A stretch of 64,000 nucleotides of DNA from NCBI RefSeq assembly GCF_009674485.1, contig NZ_WKJJ01000008.1, positions 278,002 through 342,001 on the forward strand, in the 5' to 3' direction. Positions within the stretch are counted from its first letter, which is position 1. Every line of letters starts with the position of its first letter. The notes below the pieces were generated by a model. It ran no database searches. It had not been told where the DNA came from and saw only the letters and a program-made list of their open reading frames with translations. This DNA is from Pseudoduganella rivuli. Lineage in GTDB: Bacteria > Pseudomonadota > Gammaproteobacteria > Burkholderiales > Burkholderiaceae_D. A program made the translations under genes and the position numbers. This document shows, one piece after another, positions 8,804 to 18,453 of the stretch.

Positions 8804-9273
8804 AACGGTTCGCGACGCTTGCAACCCTGCTGTGGGCCGGCGCCGCATCCGCCACGCTGCCGCAGCACGACGCGCTCACGTACGAGGGCCGGCAGAGTGT
8901 TGTACTCATGAACGGACGGGCATCACTGCCGGTACCGCCGTCCGACCGGCTTGCGGCCATGCGCAAGCAGAATTACTGTTCCGCCGCGGGCGGGCCGGTG
9001 GCGCGATGGGCCATTATCGACAGCACGCTGTACCTGACCCACTTCAGCGATTGTGGTACGAATATGCCGCTGGGTGCGGTCTACGAAGGCGTGACGTCGC
9101 CGCTGGTCGCCACGTGGATCAGCGGTGAATTGCGCGCCAGCCGTGGCGCCATCATTTGCTTTACGATGGAAAAAGGCGCAGTCGCCGCCACGGCGCTGGT
9201 CTTCACGGTGGACCAGGGCATCGTCACCGATGTCGAGGAGAGTGACAACAGCGGCGCGTGCCCGGAACGGTAA
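8800..9273 (+). CDS. Small secreted protein of unknown function
   Basis: A 157-residue protein starting at the ATG that overlaps the cupin stop. It has a signal peptide (MKRFATLATLLWAGAASA) and a mature part with three cysteines (NYCSAAGG, SDCGTN, IICFTMEK) before a final SGACPER. I do not recognise a family. The longer in-frame reading from 8710 lies inside the cupin gene and is rejected. It ends 21 bp from the convergent gltL-like stop. Confidence 0.7.
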   Translation: MKRFATLATLLWAGAASATLPQHDALTYEGRQSVVLMNGRASLPVPPSDRLAAMRKQNYCSAAGGPVARWAIIDSTLYLTHFSDCGTNMPLGAVYEGVTSPLVATWISGELRASRGAIICFTMEKGAVAATALVFTVDQGIVTDVEESDNSGACPER

Positions 9274-9294
9274 GCGCCGCGCCTGGCGGGTCAT

Positions 9295-10020
9295 TTAGTG
9301 AATGATCTTGGACAGGAAGTCGGCAGCGCGCGGCGAGCGCGTGGTGCCGAAGAAGTCATCCTTGCTGCAATCCTCGATGACTTTGCCCTGGTCCATGAAC
9401 ACGATGCGGTTGGCCACGCGCCGGGCAAAGCCCATTTCGTGCGTGACCACCATCATGGTCATGCCTTCCTGCGCCAGCCCCACCATCACGTCCAGCACTT
9501 CATTGATCATTTCCGGGTCCAGCGCCGACGTCGGCTCGTCGAACAGCATGGCGATCGGGTCCATCGACAGCGCGCGGGCGATCGCCACGCGCTGCTGCTG
9601 GCCGCCCGACAGCTGGCCGGGGAACTTGTCCTGGTGCGCCAGCAGGCCGACCCGGTCCAGGTATTTCAAGCCCTTGGCATTGGCTTCGTCCTGGCCGCGC
9701 TTCAACACCTTGACCTGGGCGATGGTCAGGTTTTCGCGGATGGTCAGGTGCGGGAACAGTTCGAAATTCTGGAACACCATGCCGATGCGCGCGCGCAGCG
9801 CCGACAGGTTGGTCTTCGGGTCGCACACCGCCACGTTGTCGACCAGGATATTGCCGCGCTGGATAGGTTCCAGCCCGTTGACGGTCTTGATCAGCGTGGA
9901 CTTGCCGGACCCCGACGGGCCGCAAATCACCATGACGTCACCCTTGCGGACATGCGTGCTGCAATCGGTCAGCACCTGGAAGTGCCCGTACCACTTGCTG
10001 ATGTTTTCAATTTTAATCAT
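9295..10020 (-). CDS. gltL: Amino-acid ABC transporter ATPase (GltL-like)
   Basis: ATPase subunit of a polar amino-acid importer, 241 aa. Visible motifs are Walker A GPSGSGKST, the Q-loop VFQNFELFPHLT, the signature LSGGQQQR, Walker B AMLFDEPTSALD and the switch histidine VVTHEM. The ATG at 10020 is preceded by GAGAG; the longer in-frame reading to 10704 overlaps the permease and is spurious. It is the last gene of porin-gltI-gltJ-gltK-gltL. Confidence 0.93.
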   Translation of the reverse strand: MIKIENISKWYGHFQVLTDCSTHVRKGDVMVICGPSGSGKSTLIKTVNGLEPIQRGNILVDNVAVCDPKTNLSALRARIGMVFQNFELFPHLTIRENLTIAQVKVLKRGQDEANAKGLKYLDRVGLLAHQDKFPGQLSGGQQQRVAIARALSMDPIAMLFDEPTSALDPEMINEVLDVMVGLAQEGMTMMVVTHEMGFARRVANRIVFMDQGKVIEDCSKDDFFGTTRSPRAADFLSKIIH

Positions 10021-10049
10021 TTGCTCTCTCACTGAAGGGATATCGATGG

Positions 10050-10742
10050 TTACCGAATGATGGCGACGCGCTGCTGCAACCGGCGCACCAGGGCCGACAA
10101 GCCAAAGCACAGCGCGAAGTACACCACCGCCACGAACGTATACATTTCCACCAGGCGCCCGTCGCGCTGGGCCACCTTGCCGGCGGCGCCGACGAAGTCG
10201 GGAATCGACAGCACGTACACCAGCGAGACGTCCTGGAACAGCACGATGGTTTGCGTCAGCAGAACGGGGATCATGTTGCGGAATGCTTGCGGCAGCACGA
10301 CGTGCGACATGGTCTGGCGATAATTCATGCCCAGCGCGCGGCCGGCCCAGACCTGGCCGCGCGGAATCGCCTGTATGCCGCTGCGCATGATCTCGCAGTA
10401 ATACGCCGCTTCGAACATGATGAAAGTGATCAGCGCCGACGTGAACGCGCCGACCTGCACCGGCGTCGGCGAACCGATCACCCAGGCCGCGATATACGGC
10501 ACCAGGAAGTAAAACCAGAAGATCACCAGCACCAGCGGTATCGAGCGCACCAGGTTGACGTAGCCGGAGGCGAACACCGACACTGCCTTGATGCTGGACA
10601 GCCGCATCAGCGCTAACAAGGTGCCCACCACGATGCCGCCGGCCATGGCCAGCGCCGTCAGCTTCAGCGTGAACAGCATGCCGGTCTGGAACAGATAGCC
10701 CCACGAACGGGCGATCACGTCGAAATCAAAATTGCCGAGCAT
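10050..10742 (-). CDS. gltK: Amino-acid ABC transporter permease (GltK-like)
   Basis: A 230-residue inner-membrane permease with the HisM-type fold: TM segments around LFTLKLTALAMAGGIVVGTL, LVLVIFWFYFLVPYIAAWVI and ALITFIMFEAAYYCEIMRSG. The EAA loop for docking the ATPase is GRALGMNYRQTMSHVVLPQA. It starts 1 bp after the gltJ stop, so it is translationally coupled, and pairs with GltJ as a heterodimeric channel for glutamate/aspartate. Confidence 0.92.
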   Translation of the reverse strand: MLGNFDFDVIARSWGYLFQTGMLFTLKLTALAMAGGIVVGTLLALMRLSSIKAVSVFASGYVNLVRSIPLVLVIFWFYFLVPYIAAWVIGSPTPVQVGAFTSALITFIMFEAAYYCEIMRSGIQAIPRGQVWAGRALGMNYRQTMSHVVLPQAFRNMIPVLLTQTIVLFQDVSLVYVLSIPDFVGAAGKVAQRDGRLVEMYTFVAVVYFALCFGLSALVRRLQQRVAIIR

Positions 10743-10743
10743 C

Positions 10744-11493
10744 TCAATGTCCTCCCGAGGCGGCGCCCGCCACGATAAAGCCAGGCACCGCGACTTTCTT
10801 TTCCAGGCGGTGCATCAGGTACACCACGCAAATGTTGACCGTCACGTAAATCAGCGTCGCGGCGGAAAATGCTTCGAATACCTGGAATGAAAATTCCTGG
10901 ATGGCGCGCGCGCTGGCCGTCAATTCCATCAGGCCGATGGTCAGCGCCACCGAACTGTTCTTGATGATGTTGAGGAATTCGCTGGTCAGCGGCGGCAGGA
11001 TCACGCGCGCCGCCATCGGCAGCAGCACGTAGCGGTAAGTCTGCCCCAGGGTCAGGCCGAGCGCCGTGCCGGCCATGCGCTGCCCGCGCGGCAACGCGGC
11101 GATACCGGTCGACACTTGCACCGCCACCCGCGACGACGTGAAAAAGCCCAGGCACAGCACGGCGGTGACGAACGGCGCGTTCGGCAGCGCCTTGATCCAG
11201 TCGCCGGCCGCCTGTGGCAGCACTTCGGGCATCACGAAGAACCACAGGAACATTTGCACCAGCAGTGGAATGTTGCGGAACAATTCCACATACGCGTTGG
11301 CCAGCGCCGCCAGCGCCTTGTTGGGCAGCGTGCGCGCGGTACCGACCAGCAGACCCAGGGCCAGGGCCATCAGCCAGGCGGTCAATGACGTGGCCAGGGT
11401 CCACGCCAGGCCCGACCACAAGGTATCGAGGTAGGTGCCGGCGCCATCGGGCGCCATTTCCCAGAAGATGCGCCAGTTCCAGTGGTAATTCAT
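10744..11493 (-). CDS. gltJ: Amino-acid ABC transporter permease (GltJ-like)
   Basis: A 249-residue inner-membrane permease. The N-terminus MNYHWNWRIFWEMAPDGAGT is characteristic of GltJ. The EAA loop reads GTALGLTLGQTYRYVLLPMA and is followed by ARVILPPLTSEFLNIIKNSS. It sits between the binding-protein gene and gltK on the same strand and should form the membrane pore with GltK. Confidence 0.92.
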   Translation of the reverse strand: MNYHWNWRIFWEMAPDGAGTYLDTLWSGLAWTLATSLTAWLMALALGLLVGTARTLPNKALAALANAYVELFRNIPLLVQMFLWFFVMPEVLPQAAGDWIKALPNAPFVTAVLCLGFFTSSRVAVQVSTGIAALPRGQRMAGTALGLTLGQTYRYVLLPMAARVILPPLTSEFLNIIKNSSVALTIGLMELTASARAIQEFSFQVFEAFSAATLIYVTVNICVVYLMHRLEKKVAVPGFIVAGAASGGH

Positions 11494-11530
11494 ACGTTAT
11501 CCTTATTCGTGAAGTGAGCCAGCCCGCGTG

Positions 11531-12487
11531 TTATTTCTTTTTGGTGGCGGCTTTCTGCGCTTCCGGCACGGCCGCGTAATCGGCCGGGTCGCCCGAATCG
11601 GTCGGCTTGGCCAGCACGTGCTCCAGTTGCGGCGGCATCGGGAAGCGCATGTTGATGCCCTTGGGCGGGATCGGCGACATGAACCATTTGTGGTACAGGC
11701 GCTGCATGTCGTCGCCCGACTTGTAGACGCGCACCAGCGCGTCATCGACCACCTTCTTGAATGCCGCGTCACCCTTGCGCATCATGATCCCGTAGGGTTC
11801 CACCGACAGCGCTTCGGACGTGATTTCATAGTCGCCGGGCGTTTTCGAATTGGCGCGCTGCGCCGCCAGCAGGATGTCGTCATTCGCTTCGGCCACGGCG
11901 CGGCCGGTTTCCACCATCAGGAACGACTCGGGATGGTCCTTGCCGACAATGATGTTCATGCCCAGGTTTTGTTCCTTGTTCAGGATCGTCATCTGCTTCA
12001 GCGTGGACGTGCCGGCGGTGGCCACCAGGGTCTTGCCCTTCATGTCGGCCAGCGTATGGATGTTGGACGATTTCTTCGCCATCAGCCGGTTGGCCACGAC
12101 GAACATGGTGGGGGCGAACGCCACCTGCTGCTGGCGTTCCAGGTTGTTGGTGGTGGAGCCGCATTCGAGGTCGATGGTGCCGTTGGCCATCAGCGGGATG
12201 CGGTTGGCCGACGTGACCGGGTTCATCGCCACTTTCAGCTCGGTCAGGCCCAGTTGCTTTTGCAGCGCCGTCACCACCTTCATGCACAGTTCGATCGAAT
12301 AGCCCTGATATTGCTGCTTGTCGTCCAGGTAGGAAAACGGCACGGAACCGTCGCGCACACCCAGCGTGATGGTCCCGCTCTTTTTGATCTTGGCCAGCGT
12401 GCCGCCCTCATCCTGCGCTTGCGCCAGCGCGGCGGCGGACAGCATACCCAGGCTAAACAGTGCGGCGATATAGTTCGACGATTTCAT
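11531..12487 (-). CDS. gltI: Glutamate/aspartate ABC transporter substrate-binding protein
   Basis: Periplasmic family-3 solute-binding protein, 318 aa. It has a signal peptide (MKSSNYIAALFSLGMLSAAA, then LAQAQ) followed by GTLAKIKKSGTITLGVRDGS, YSIELCMKVVTALQKQLG and the ligand-site region IDLECGSTTNNLERQ typical of GltI. The ATG at 12487 has GGAG about 12 bp upstream; longer in-frame readings run through the intergenic hairpin into the porin gene. It supplies acidic amino acids to GltJ/GltK/GltL encoded downstream. A paralogue without permeases is at 17547-18446. Confidence 0.93.
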   Translation of the reverse strand: MKSSNYIAALFSLGMLSAAALAQAQDEGGTLAKIKKSGTITLGVRDGSVPFSYLDDKQQYQGYSIELCMKVVTALQKQLGLTELKVAMNPVTSANRIPLMANGTIDLECGSTTNNLERQQQVAFAPTMFVVANRLMAKKSSNIHTLADMKGKTLVATAGTSTLKQMTILNKEQNLGMNIIVGKDHPESFLMVETGRAVAEANDDILLAAQRANSKTPGDYEITSEALSVEPYGIMMRKGDAAFKKVVDDALVRVYKSGDDMQRLYHKWFMSPIPPKGINMRFPMPPQLEHVLAKPTDSGDPADYAAVPEAQKAATKKK

Positions 12488-12535
12488 CAGACAGACTCCA
12501 GAAAAATCCGGCACTGCGTACCGGCGGGATGGGCA

Positions 12536-12555
12536 GGATGGGCAGCGGCCCATCC
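12536..12555 (-). repeat. Stem-loop between porin and gltI
   Basis: Perfect 8-bp stem GGATGGGC / GCCCATCC with a 4-nt loop in the 92-bp gap between porin stop and gltI start. No T-run follows, so partial termination or mRNA protection that lets porin be made in excess over transporter is plausible. Confidence 0.5.
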
Positions 12556-12579
12556 CGGGGTTAAGGAAACGGATCAGGC

Positions 12580-13578
12580 TTAGAAAATGTGGCGGATGCC
12601 GAGGTTGGTGGCGGCGTTGCCGCTGCCGGTCTCGGTGGCGTTGCCGACCTTGAACGTGGCGCCGTTGCTGTTGGCGATATGGCCATACGCGGCATACAGG
12701 TCGGTGCGCTTGGACAGCGAATAGGTGTAGCCCACCGCCCACTGGTTGGCGTTGCGGGCGGCCGCGGTCTGGTCGTCATGGCGGATATACGACGCATACA
12801 GCTTGTGCGCGCCCAGCGGCACGATCACGCCGACGATGGTGTCGTCGCTGCGTGCACCGGCCAGGCCATGGTTTTCCGCATAGCCCAGGGCCACATCCAC
12901 CGCGCCGAGACGGTAGCGCGCCGTCACCAGCGCATTGCGGGTCTGGTCGGTCGCCGTTGCGTTATGGCGCTGGAACCAGCCCGCCGCCACCGTCAGGCCG
13001 CCCTGCACGTAATACACGGCCGTGCTGTAGGCGCGGTTCTTTTCGCTGTTGCCGGCGGTTTCGCCCATGCCGACCGCCACTTCGGCCGTCAAACCATTGA
13101 ATTGCGGCGAGGCGTACTGCACCATGTTGTCGACCCGGGTATTGGTCACCATGATGTTGCCCGCATTGCCGGCCATGCCGATGCAGAACGGGTCGGCCAC
13201 GTCGCGCAACGCCTTGTAATACGGCGAATACTGGCGGCCCAGCGTCACAGTGCCGGCCGCGCTGGCCAGGCCGACATAGGCCTGGCGGCCGAACAGCAAA
13301 CCGCCCTGCGCCGCCGAGCCGTTGTCGATGTTCAAGCCATTTTCAACCTGGAAGATGGCCGCCAGGCCGCCGCCCAGGTCTTCCTTGCCCTTGAAACCCA
13401 GGCGCGAGCCGGACGCCACGCCCGGACCGATATTGGTCACGCTGCCCGCCGGACCGCCCGATTCGCGCACCAGCGCGGCGTCGGCCACGCCATAGACAGT
13501 CACGGTCGACTGGGCCCAGGCGCTCCCCGCGCACAGGCCGGAAATGGAAATGGCGGCAGCAATGGTCATTCGATTCAT
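12580..13578 (-). CDS. Gram-negative general porin (trimeric beta-barrel type)
   Basis: Outer-membrane porin, 332 aa. It has a signal peptide (MNRMTIAAAISISGLCAGSA-WAQ), the betaproteobacterial porin opening STVTVYGVADAALVRESGG, alternating beta-strand segments, the family motif LFGRQAYVGLASAAGTVTLG and a C-terminal aromatic (GIRHIF), the barrel-assembly signal. The start has AAAGGA. It lies immediately upstream of gltI on the same strand, so it likely supplies outer-membrane passage for the acidic amino acids carried by the gltIJKL system. Confidence 0.92.
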   Translation of the reverse strand: MNRMTIAAAISISGLCAGSAWAQSTVTVYGVADAALVRESGGPAGSVTNIGPGVASGSRLGFKGKEDLGGGLAAIFQVENGLNIDNGSAAQGGLLFGRQAYVGLASAAGTVTLGRQYSPYYKALRDVADPFCIGMAGNAGNIMVTNTRVDNMVQYASPQFNGLTAEVAVGMGETAGNSEKNRAYSTAVYYVQGGLTVAAGWFQRHNATATDQTRNALVTARYRLGAVDVALGYAENHGLAGARSDDTIVGVIVPLGAHKLYASYIRHDDQTAAARNANQWAVGYTYSLSKRTDLYAAYGHIANSNGATFKVGNATETGSGNAATNLGIRHIF

Positions 13579-13807
13579 TTTTACGTCCTTTTTCTAGTTA
13601 TGCGGAACCGGTTTTATTTAAATCCGTTCCGTTTTAAAAATTCAGGGGTGTCGTTTTAAATTCGAATCAAATTGTTTATTTGACCGGCAATACGCATGCA
13701 CTTATCCATTCCAGCAATAAACCAAGGGTGGCGGTTATCGCAGGGCGTAATAATCCACAGGCGCCTATTTGGGCCTGGACTGAACTTCTAAATTAATTCC
13801 GGTTTTT

Positions 13808-14092
13808 TTAAGCGATATGCTTTATCGCTTCGCCATGTGTTTGAACCAGGTTTCTTGCCAAATCAACCTGGCGGACAATGTTGACGGCAACGCAACGAAA
13901 AGTATGGCCGGCCGGCGTCAGGCTGAGCGGCATGGAACTGCGGTCCACCAACTCGGCGCCAATCCATGATTCCAGGGACTGGATACGGCGGCTGAATGCC
14001 GCCTGGCTGGCGTTGCGCGCAAACGCGGAACGCTTGAAACTGCGCATCTCCGCCAGACACAGAAAATCTTCGACCCATCTCGTATCCATCAT
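13808..14092 (-). pseudogene. Truncated LysR-type regulator (HTH domain only)
   Basis: A 94-residue reading frame matching only the LysR N-terminal helix-turn-helix: TRWVEDFLCLAEMRSFKRSA, FARNASQAAFSRRIQSLE, LVDRSSMPLSLTPAG. Full LysR regulators are about 300 residues; the whole effector domain is missing and the frame ends at TAA. The 200 bp downstream carry no recognisable continuation. It is either a decayed gene or a stand-alone DNA-binding remnant. It sits between the porin-glt operon and the AauS/AauR-like system, so it may once have controlled the porin. Confidence 0.6.
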
Positions 14093-14357
14093 TCCCTCGT
14101 TAGTATTTGACCGGCCACCGGGATATTGTCTGCCTCTCTACTAGCAGTTTGCATGCCAACTAGATTAATTGCCGGAGGAAATCAAATATGTCCATGATTT
14201 ACCATGAATTTTTAAATACGGTGGGAATGGCCTCGTTCGCTGCTCGTGTGTAAATCCACACGCGCAGGCCATTCGCGGTATGGATTTCGATACGCCCCAT
14301 GCCTGCCTGTCCGATCGCCTTGAAAAAGTGATGATTAGAAATATTTTCTAAGGTAAT

Positions 14358-16179
14358 ATGTTCAGGGCATTCTTCCTGCCGACCTTCCCGAGGCAACAAT
14401 TGCTGGCTTTTAGATCTGGTTTATTCAACCGCCCGGCGCTGGTATATACGCTGGGCACCGTGTTGCTGGGCTTGGCCGCAGCGGCGGTCGTGCAGGTGTA
14501 TGCATGGAGCGCGCAACAGGGATACGACCAGCTCAACGACATGCTGGAGCACCAGCTCGATTTATATGCGGGCGGACTGGAAAGTGAACTGGGCAAACAC
14601 GAATACCTGCCGGGCATTATTGCCATGGACCAGGATGTGCAAGCGTTGCTGGCCAGGCCGGACGACATGAAGCAGCTGGAAAAGACCAGCAAGCGCCTCT
14701 CCAGCCTGAACGTGCGGGCCGGCGCCATGATGACGTTCCTGGTCAACAGCACGGGCAACATTTCCGCTGCCAGCGACTGGTACCAGCAGGACAGCCGGAT
14801 GGGCCGCGACGTGTCCACGCTGCCCTATGTCAGGGAAGCCCTGCAAGGCAGGCCGGCGCGCTACTTTTCACGCAGCGCGGAACGCAATACGCCGGAATAC
14901 TATTTTGCCCAGCCGATCCTGCAGAATGGCGCGGTACTGGGCGTGGCGGTCGTCAAGATCAGTCTCGACCCGATCGAGTCGACGTGGAGCGCGTCGATTA
15001 CCCAATCGAGCCACGAAATGCTGCTGGTGGTCGATGAAAACGACACGGTCATCATCGCCACCGCGCCCGAATGGCGTAACCAGCACGCGCCCCGCCTGCC
15101 CATGTCCGGCACCGCCGTCCTGCGCAGCCAGGGGCCCAATGCGGCACTGATCCTGTATGCGGCCCAGAGCCGCGCCATGCCGCACCAGGGCTGGCGCCTG
15201 GTGATGCTGGCCAGCGCCGGCAACGCCACCGTCAATGCCTTGCGCAACGCCATCGGCGCCGGCGTGCTGCTGGCCTTCGTCAGCCTGCTCGGGCTGTTCC
15301 TGGCGCAGCGCCGGCGCGCCATCGCCAGCCGCTTGAAAGCACGCGAAGCATTGCAGCGCGCGCATGACTTGCTGGAAGTGCGCATCGCGGAACGCACCGC
15401 CGAACTGCACGACATGAACCAGGAATTGCTGCGCGAAGTCAGCGAACGCAAACACGCGGAACAGGTGTTGCGCGCATCCCAGGACAGCCTGATTCACGCC
15501 AGCCGATTGGCGCTGCTGGGCCAGATGTCGGCCGGCATCACGCACGAAATCAGCCAGCCGCTGACGGCGCTGCGCTCGCTGTCATTCAATTCCCAGCTGT
15601 TGTTGAAGCGCGGCGAAATGGCGCGCATCGAAAAGAACCTGCAATCGATCAGCGCGCTGACCGAGCGCATGGGCCACCTGACCGAACAGCTCAAGTCCTT
15701 TTCGCGCAAGACGCCGCTGGCGTTGCGGCCATTCCTGCTGGCCGATGCGGTGGACGCCACCCTGCTATTGCTGGAAAACCGCATCCGTACCGAACAAATC
15801 ACCGTGCATACCGTCATCGATGCCAGATTGCGCGCGCTGTGCGACAGTAACCGCCTGGAACAGGTGTTGATCAACCTGTGCGCCAACGCGCTGGACGCGA
15901 TGCGCGAGGCGCCGGCCAGGACGCTGTCGATACGGGTCTGGCATGCCGGCGGCCGCGCTCATATCCGCGTGGAAGACAGCGGCACCGGCATCCCCGACGA
16001 CGTGCTGGCGCGCCTGTTCGAACCCTTCTTCAGCACCAAGCTGCCGGGTCAGGGCCTGGGCTTGGGGCTGGCCATCTCGGCCGATATCGTGCGCGATTTC
16101 GGCGGCACCCTGCGCGCGTCGAATATTCCGGGCGGCGCCGCATTTGAACTCGATCTCCAGCTCTGCGAGGAAATCTCCC

Positions 16180-16187
<8 letters not shown>
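14358..16187 (+). CDS. DctB-type sensor histidine kinase (AauS-like)
   Basis: Membrane histidine kinase, 609 aa. TM1 lies at about residues 27-49, a periplasmic double-Cache-like sensor at 50-290 (with VNSTGNISAASDWYQQDSRM), TM2 at about 298-318, then a coiled coil (RIAERTAELHDMNQELLREV). The HisKA helix has its phospho-accepting His in GITHEISQPL (about 397), and the ATPase domain has N box NLCANALDAM, DSGTGIPDD and GLGLGLAIS. This is the DctB/AauS layout for sensing dicarboxylates or acidic amino acids. It overlaps the response-regulator gene by 8 bp. Position beside porin-gltIJKL supports acidic amino acids as the signal. Confidence 0.88.
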
Positions 16188-17520
<1,333 letters not shown>

Positions 17521-17526
17521 GCGGCC

Positions 17527-17544
17527 CGGGCGGACCGCCGCCCG
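17527..17544. terminator. Hairpin between convergent aauR-like and gltI-like genes
   Basis: 7-bp perfect stem CGGGCGG / CCGCCCG with a 4-nt loop in the 26-bp gap between the two convergent stop codons. It could end transcription in both directions, but T-runs are absent. Confidence 0.45.
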
Positions 17545-17546
17545 CG

Positions 17547-18446
17547 TCAGCGGTAGTCAGCGGGATCGCCCGAATCGGTCGGCGCGGCCACCACGCGCCG
17601 CAACGCCGCGCTCATCGGCATATGCAATTCGATGCGGCTGTTCGGCAGCGGCGACTGGAACCATTTACGGTAGATTTGATGGATTTCACCCGAGCGGTAC
17701 AGCTCGATGATGGCGTCGTCCACCACCCGCTTGAATTCCGGATCGCGCTTGCGCAACACCATGCCATAAGGTTCCTGCGGCAAGTCCGAGCGGTGCACCG
17801 CGTAATCGCCCGGCTTGGCCGCCGTGGCGGCCAGCCCCAGCAACAGTATTTCATCCATCGCGAACGCGGCGGCGCGGTCCGACTCCACCATGGCGAACGC
17901 ATCGGCATGGTCTTTGGCCGCGATGATGCGCAAGTCGAGGTCCAGCGCACGGCTCCATTCCTGCAACGCCTTGACGGTGGTGGTGCCGGCGGTGGACACC
18001 ACGGTGCGCCCCTTGAGTTCGGCCAGGCTCTGGAAACTGTTGGCTTTCCTGGACATCAGGCTGCTGGACGAGACAAACGTGGTGACGGAAAACGCCACTT
18101 CCTTTTGCCGCTCCAGCGTATTGGACGTCGAACCGCATTCGATGTCGACGATGTCATTGGCGACGAACGCCATGCGGTTGGCCGCCGTCACAGGCCGGTA
18201 CATCACTTCCAGCGTCGGCAGCTTCAGCCGGTTTTTCACGGCCGCCACCACCCGCTCGCACAGTTCGATGGAATAGCCGATCGGCCGCTGCTGCCGGTCC
18301 AGGTACGAAAACGGGATGGACTTGTCGCGGAAACCAATCGAGATGACGCCGGTTTCCTTGATTTTCCTGAGGGTGCCCGAATCCTGCGCATGGGCGCCCG
18401 CGGCCAGCAGGGCGGACAAGGCAAGCAGCAGGCATGATTTTTTCAT
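17547..18446 (-). CDS. Second GltI-like solute-binding protein, without permease genes
   Basis: Family-3 periplasmic binding protein, 299 aa. It has a signal peptide (MKKSCLLLALSALLAAGAHA) and GltI-like features: IKETGVISIGFRDKSIPFSY, YSIELCERVVAAVKNRLKL and DIECGSTSNTLERQKEV. It is a clear paralogue of the binding protein at 11531-12487. The ATG at 18446 is 7 bp after the chemoreceptor stop; an upstream ATG at 18470 would overlap it and add eight residues. Co-transcription with a chemoreceptor and the absence of permease genes suggest it may present glutamate/aspartate to a sensor (the chemoreceptor or the AauS-like kinase) rather than, or as well as, to GltJ/GltK. Confidence 0.88.
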   Translation of the reverse strand: MKKSCLLLALSALLAAGAHAQDSGTLRKIKETGVISIGFRDKSIPFSYLDRQQRPIGYSIELCERVVAAVKNRLKLPTLEVMYRPVTAANRMAFVANDIVDIECGSTSNTLERQKEVAFSVTTFVSSSSLMSRKANSFQSLAELKGRTVVSTAGTTTVKALQEWSRALDLDLRIIAAKDHADAFAMVESDRAAAFAMDEILLLGLAATAAKPGDYAVHRSDLPQEPYGMVLRKRDPEFKRVVDDAIIELYRSGEIHQIYRKWFQSPLPNSRIELHMPMSAALRRVVAAPTDSGDPADYR

Positions 18447-18453
18447 AACGGCA

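Noticed and set aside
10021..10704. Long in-frame upstream extension of the gltL-like gene
   Set aside because: It runs through gltK in another frame; the ATG at 10020 has a ribosome binding site and gives the family N-terminus.
14199..14399. 66-codon minus-strand frame between the LysR remnant and the sensor kinase
   Set aside because: It overlaps the 5' end of the kinase gene, has no ribosome binding site and no family resemblance.
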